Assembly: GCA_038230035.1 (NCBI GenBank)
Contig: JBBRNX010000017.1
Coordinates: 1 to 64,000, forward strand
Source: Gaiella sp038230035
GTDB taxonomy: Bacteria > Actinomycetota > Thermoleophilia > Gaiellales > Gaiellaceae
DNA: 64,000 nt
Direction: 5' to 3'
How positions within the stretch are numbered: position 1 is the first letter of the stretch; each line of letters begins with the position of its first letter. The notes beneath the pieces are model-generated. The model did no database searches. It was not told where the DNA came from and saw nothing but the letters and a program-made list of their open reading frames with translations. Positions 61,139 through 64,000 of the stretch are shown in pieces. The position numbers and the translations under genes are program-made.

Positions 61139-62716
61139 CTACTCCCACTCGATCGTCGCGGGGGGTTTCGAGGAGAGGTCGAGGGCGACGCGGTTGACGC
61201 CGGGCACCTCGTTGATGATTCGGTTGGAGATCGTCTCCAACACGTCGTACGGCAGGCGCGCCCAGTCGGCGGTCATCGCGTCCTCGGAGGTGACCGCGCG
61301 GATCACGATCGGGTAGGCGTACGTGCGCTCATCGCCCTGCACACCGACCGACTTGATCGCTGGCAGCACGGCAAAGCTCTGCCACAGATCGCGGTAGAGG
61401 TCGGCGCGACGAATCTCCTCCTGCAGAATCGCGTCGGCGGCGCGGAGGATCGCGAGGCGCTCGACCGTGACGTCGCCGATGATCCTGATCGCGAGGCCAG
61501 GTCCCGGGAACGGCTGGCGCCAGACCATCCGCTCGGGCAGGCCGAGCTCTTCGCCGACGCGGCGTACCTCGTCCTTGAAGAGGAGCCGCAGCGGCTCGAC
61601 GAGCTCCATCCGCATGTCCGCCGGCAGACCGCCGACGTTGTGGTGGGACTTGATCTTCGCCGCGACACCGTCCTCGCCGCCGGACTCGATGACGTCCGAG
61701 TAGAGCGTGCCCTGCACGAGGAGCCTAACGTCGCCCAGCCGTCGCGCTTCGTCCTCGAAGACGCGGATGAACTCCTCGCCGACGATCTTGCGCTTCTCCT
61801 CCGGATCGGTGACTCCAGCCAACCGCGTCAGGAACCGCTCTCGAGCGTCGACATGCACGAGCGGCACCTGGAAGTGGCCGCCGAACGTCTCGACGACCTG
61901 CTCGGCCTCGTTTGCGCGCAGCAGGCCGTGGTCCACGAAGACGCAGGTCAGCTGGTCGCCGACCGCCTTGTGCACGAGGAGCGCTGCGACGGCCGAGTCG
62001 ACTCCGCCCGAGAGCCCGCAGATCACCTGCTCCGACCCGACCTGGCGGCGGATCCGCTCGACCTGCTCCTCGATCACCGCGGCGGGCGTCCACGACGACG
62101 GAGCACCCGCGACGTTGTAGAGAAAGTTCTTCAGCAACGCCTGGCCGTGTGGCGTGTGGACGACCTCCGGGTGGAATTGGACGCCGTAGAGCCTCCGCTC
62201 CGGATCCTCGAACGCGGCGATCGGGGTCGTCGTGGAGCACGCCACTACCTCCGCCCCGATCGGCGCAGCGGTGACAGAGTCGCCGTGGCTCATCCAGACG
62301 GTCTGCTCCGACGGCAGGTCCTGGAAGAGCTCCGATTCGAAGGCTGCGAGCTCGGCCTTGCCGTACTCCGAGCCGCCGGTTGCCTCCACCGCGCCACCGA
62401 GATCGCGCGCCATCAGCTGCATGCCGTAGCAGATGCCGAGCGTCGGGATGCCGAGCTGCAAGATCGCCGGATCCATCTGTGGCGCGCCTGGCGCATAGAC
62501 CGACGCAGGCCCGCCGGAGAGAACGAGCGCGAGCGGGTCGCGGCGGCGGACCTCGTCGGCGGTGATCGTATGGCTGACGAGCTCCGAGTACACGCGCGCC
62601 TCGCGCACGCGGCGCGCGATCAGCTGCGAGTACTGGCCACCGAAGTCGATGACGAGCACGGCCCGCTCCGGGGTTGGATCCGCCGACGGCAGCGGTAGTG
62701 CCACGACCTCACCCAC
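61139..62716 (-). CDS. guaA: GMP synthase (glutamine-hydrolysing)
   Basis: Makes GMP from XMP, ATP and glutamine. The 525-residue enzyme has the GATase domain (VIDFGGQYSQLIARRVRE, catalytic Cys in GICYGMQLMA, VQFHPEV), the ATP-PPase P-loop SGGVDSAVAALL, and the C-terminal dimerisation domain ending IEWE. GTG 62716 overlaps guaB by eight bases; GTG 62704 is an alternative. The two enzymes of GMP synthesis form one operon. Confidence 0.97.
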   Translation of the reverse strand: MGEVVALPLPSADPTPERAVLVIDFGGQYSQLIARRVREARVYSELVSHTITADEVRRRDPLALVLSGGPASVYAPGAPQMDPAILQLGIPTLGICYGMQLMARDLGGAVEATGGSEYGKAELAAFESELFQDLPSEQTVWMSHGDSVTAAPIGAEVVACSTTTPIAAFEDPERRLYGVQFHPEVVHTPHGQALLKNFLYNVAGAPSSWTPAAVIEEQVERIRRQVGSEQVICGLSGGVDSAVAALLVHKAVGDQLTCVFVDHGLLRANEAEQVVETFGGHFQVPLVHVDARERFLTRLAGVTDPEEKRKIVGEEFIRVFEDEARRLGDVRLLVQGTLYSDVIESGGEDGVAAKIKSHHNVGGLPADMRMELVEPLRLLFKDEVRRVGEELGLPERMVWRQPFPGPGLAIRIIGDVTVERLAILRAADAILQEEIRRADLYRDLWQSFAVLPAIKSVGVQGDERTYAYPIVIRAVTSEDAMTADWARLPYDVLETISNRIINEVPGVNRVALDLSSKPPATIEWE

Positions 62717-64000
62717 GGCGGTAGTTGGGCGCGTCCTTGGTGATCGTGACGTCGTGCGGGTGGCTCTCGCGGAGACCGGCGCCCGTGATACGGACAAACC
62801 GGGCGTTCATCCTCATCTCCGCTGTGGTCGAGGCGCCGCAATAGCCCATCGCCTGGCGTAGCCCGCCGACGAGCTGGTAGACGATCGGCGCGAGCGGCCC
62901 CTTGTACGGGACCCGTCCCTCGATCCCCTCGGGGATCAACTTCTCGACATCCTCGACGTCGCCCTGGAAGTAGCGGTCCTTCGAAAACGAACGAGCGCGC
63001 ATCGCACCGAGCGATCCCATGCCCCGGTATTCCTTGAAACGCTCGTTCTGGACGAGCAGCACCTCGCCGGGCGACTCGTCGGTGCCGGCGAGCAGCGAGC
63101 CGAGCATCACCGTGTCAGCACCCGAGGCGATCGCCTTTGCGACGTCGCCGGATGACGTGATGCCGCCGTCCGCGATCACAGGGACGCCATGGCGAGCAGC
63201 GACCTCCGCAGCGTCGAAAACTGCGGTCACCTGCGGGATACCGACCCCTGCGACGATCCGCGTCGTACACGCGCTCCCGGGCCCGATTCCGACTTTCAGG
63301 CAATCGGCGCCTGCCTCGATCAGAGCTTCCGCCCCTTCGGCAGTTGCGATGTTGCCGGCGACTACCTCGATTTCCAACGACGCTTTGACCTGTCGCACGA
63401 CCTCGAGAACGCCCTTGGAATGGCCGTGCGCAGTGTCGACGACCAGTACGTCGACCTCGGCGGCGACGAGCGCAGCGGCTCGCTCCAACGCGTCAGTCCC
63501 TACGCCTACTGCGGCACCCACCCGCAGCCGCCCGCGCTCGTCCTTCGTCGCGAGCGGATACTGCGTCTTCTTCTGGATGTCCTTGACCGTGATCAAGCCC
63601 TTGAGACGGCCCTCGTGGTCGACGACCGGCAGCTTCTCGATCTTGTTGCGGCCGAGGATCGCGGCAGCCTCCTCGAGGGTGGTGCCGAGTGGTGCCGTCA
63701 CAAGATCGCGACTGGTCATATAGGCCGACACGGGCTGCGCGGCGTCGGCGCCGAAGCGGAGGTCGCGATTCGTGAGGATGCCGACGAGCACACCGGCGTC
63801 GTCGACGATCGGTACGCCGGAGATGTGGTAGCGCTCCATGATCGCGAGTGCGTCGCGGACGAGATCGGTGGCGCCGAGCGTGACGGGCTCGACGATCATC
63901 CCGGCCTCGGAGCGCTTCACCTTGTCGACCTCGGCGACCTGGTCTGCGATCGAGAGGTTGCGGTGGACGATGCCGATGCCGCCCTCGCGCGCCAGAGCGA
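62709..64000 (-). CDS. guaB: IMP dehydrogenase (5' truncated by the window edge)
   Basis: Oxidises IMP to XMP. The frame is open to the end of the window; the visible part begins within the N-terminal barrel (ALAREGGIGIVHRNLS), then two CBS domains (about LVRDALAIMERYHISGVP and LVTAPLGTTLEEAAAIL), the catalytic loop GPGSACTTR with the nucleophilic Cys, ADGGITSSGDVAKAI, and the flap region EGIEGRVPYKG. The true start lies beyond base 64000. Stop overlaps guaA. Confidence 0.96.
   Translation of the reverse strand, partial: ALAREGGIGIVHRNLSIADQVAEVDKVKRSEAGMIVEPVTLGATDLVRDALAIMERYHISGVPIVDDAGVLVGILTNRDLRFGADAAQPVSAYMTSRDLVTAPLGTTLEEAAAILGRNKIEKLPVVDHEGRLKGLITVKDIQKKTQYPLATKDERGRLRVGAAVGVGTDALERAAALVAAEVDVLVVDTAHGHSKGVLEVVRQVKASLEIEVVAGNIATAEGAEALIEAGADCLKVGIGPGSACTTRIVAGVGIPQVTAVFDAAEVAARHGVPVIADGGITSSGDVAKAIASGADTVMLGSLLAGTDESPGEVLLVQNERFKEYRGMGSLGAMRARSFSKDRYFQGDVEDVEKLIPEGIEGRVPYKGPLAPIVYQLVGGLRQAMGYCGASTTAEMRMNARFVRITGAGLRESHPHDVTITKDAPNYRRG

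Noticed and set aside
1..64000. CRISPR arrays, prophage or insertion sequences
   Set aside because: No spaced direct-repeat array, phage structural genes, integrase or transposase was recognised.

Overview
The window is a GC-rich, gene-dense bacterial chromosome segment with many GTG/TTG starts and many 1-8 base stop/start overlaps. The gene set (a BTAD-family regulator fused to a beta-propeller and an oligopeptide-binding domain, SCO4226/DUF4242, BirA without a DNA-binding domain, and the rplM-rpsI-glmM-glmS and acpS-nnrDE-alr order) suggests an actinobacterium, most likely class Thermoleophilia. That placement is inferred from gene content, not from a search. In-frame TGA codons with SECIS-like hairpins indicate that the organism decodes selenocysteine.

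Layout. 1-7.1 kb: the end of a secreted protein, a gene-free stretch with three inverted repeats, a secreted protein, a giant membrane regulator (2083-5406), a VanY-like peptidase with a truncated second copy, and tRNA-Pro. 7.2-13 kb: ispH, a glycosyltransferase, ileS, thioredoxin and a cyclic-nucleotide-binding protein. 13-18 kb: a diguanylate cyclase coupled to a cupredoxin lipoprotein, a serine hydrolase, a RidA protein and a YbdK-type ligase. 19-25 kb: two ECF sigma modules enclosing propeller proteins, an M14 peptidase and a degenerate M14 lipoprotein. 26-32 kb: a peroxiredoxin whose catalytic Cys codon is TGA, a polytopic membrane protein, a cupin/DUF4242 pair and a frameshifted LuxR regulator. 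32-40.6 kb: fabI, an Rsm22-type methyltransferase, two SDRs, alr, nnrDE and acpS.

40.7-48.7 kb is a formate dehydrogenase region: a fused NuoE/NuoF-type diaphorase, a selenocysteine catalytic subunit, birA, and on the other strand mobA and fdhD, which mature the molybdenum enzyme. It lies between two blocks (glmS side and acpS-nnrDE-alr side) that lie closer together in some actinobacteria. 48.7-52.8 kb holds glmS, glmM, rpsI and rplM; then come a histidine kinase with a frameshifted response regulator and a frameshifted secreted protein. 55.75-60.1 kb is a thiamine unit: a TPP riboswitch, thiamine pyrophosphokinase and ThiB-ThiP-ThiQ uptake genes. The window ends with guaA and the 3' part of guaB.

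Four accessory genes are split by indels (about 29.94, 47.10, 54.73 and 55.42 kb) and one by an in-frame TAA (24.74 kb). No core gene is affected. Either these are recent pseudogenes or the consensus has residual errors. No CRISPR array, prophage or insertion sequence was seen; one REP/MITE-like inverted repeat lies at 37171-37272.
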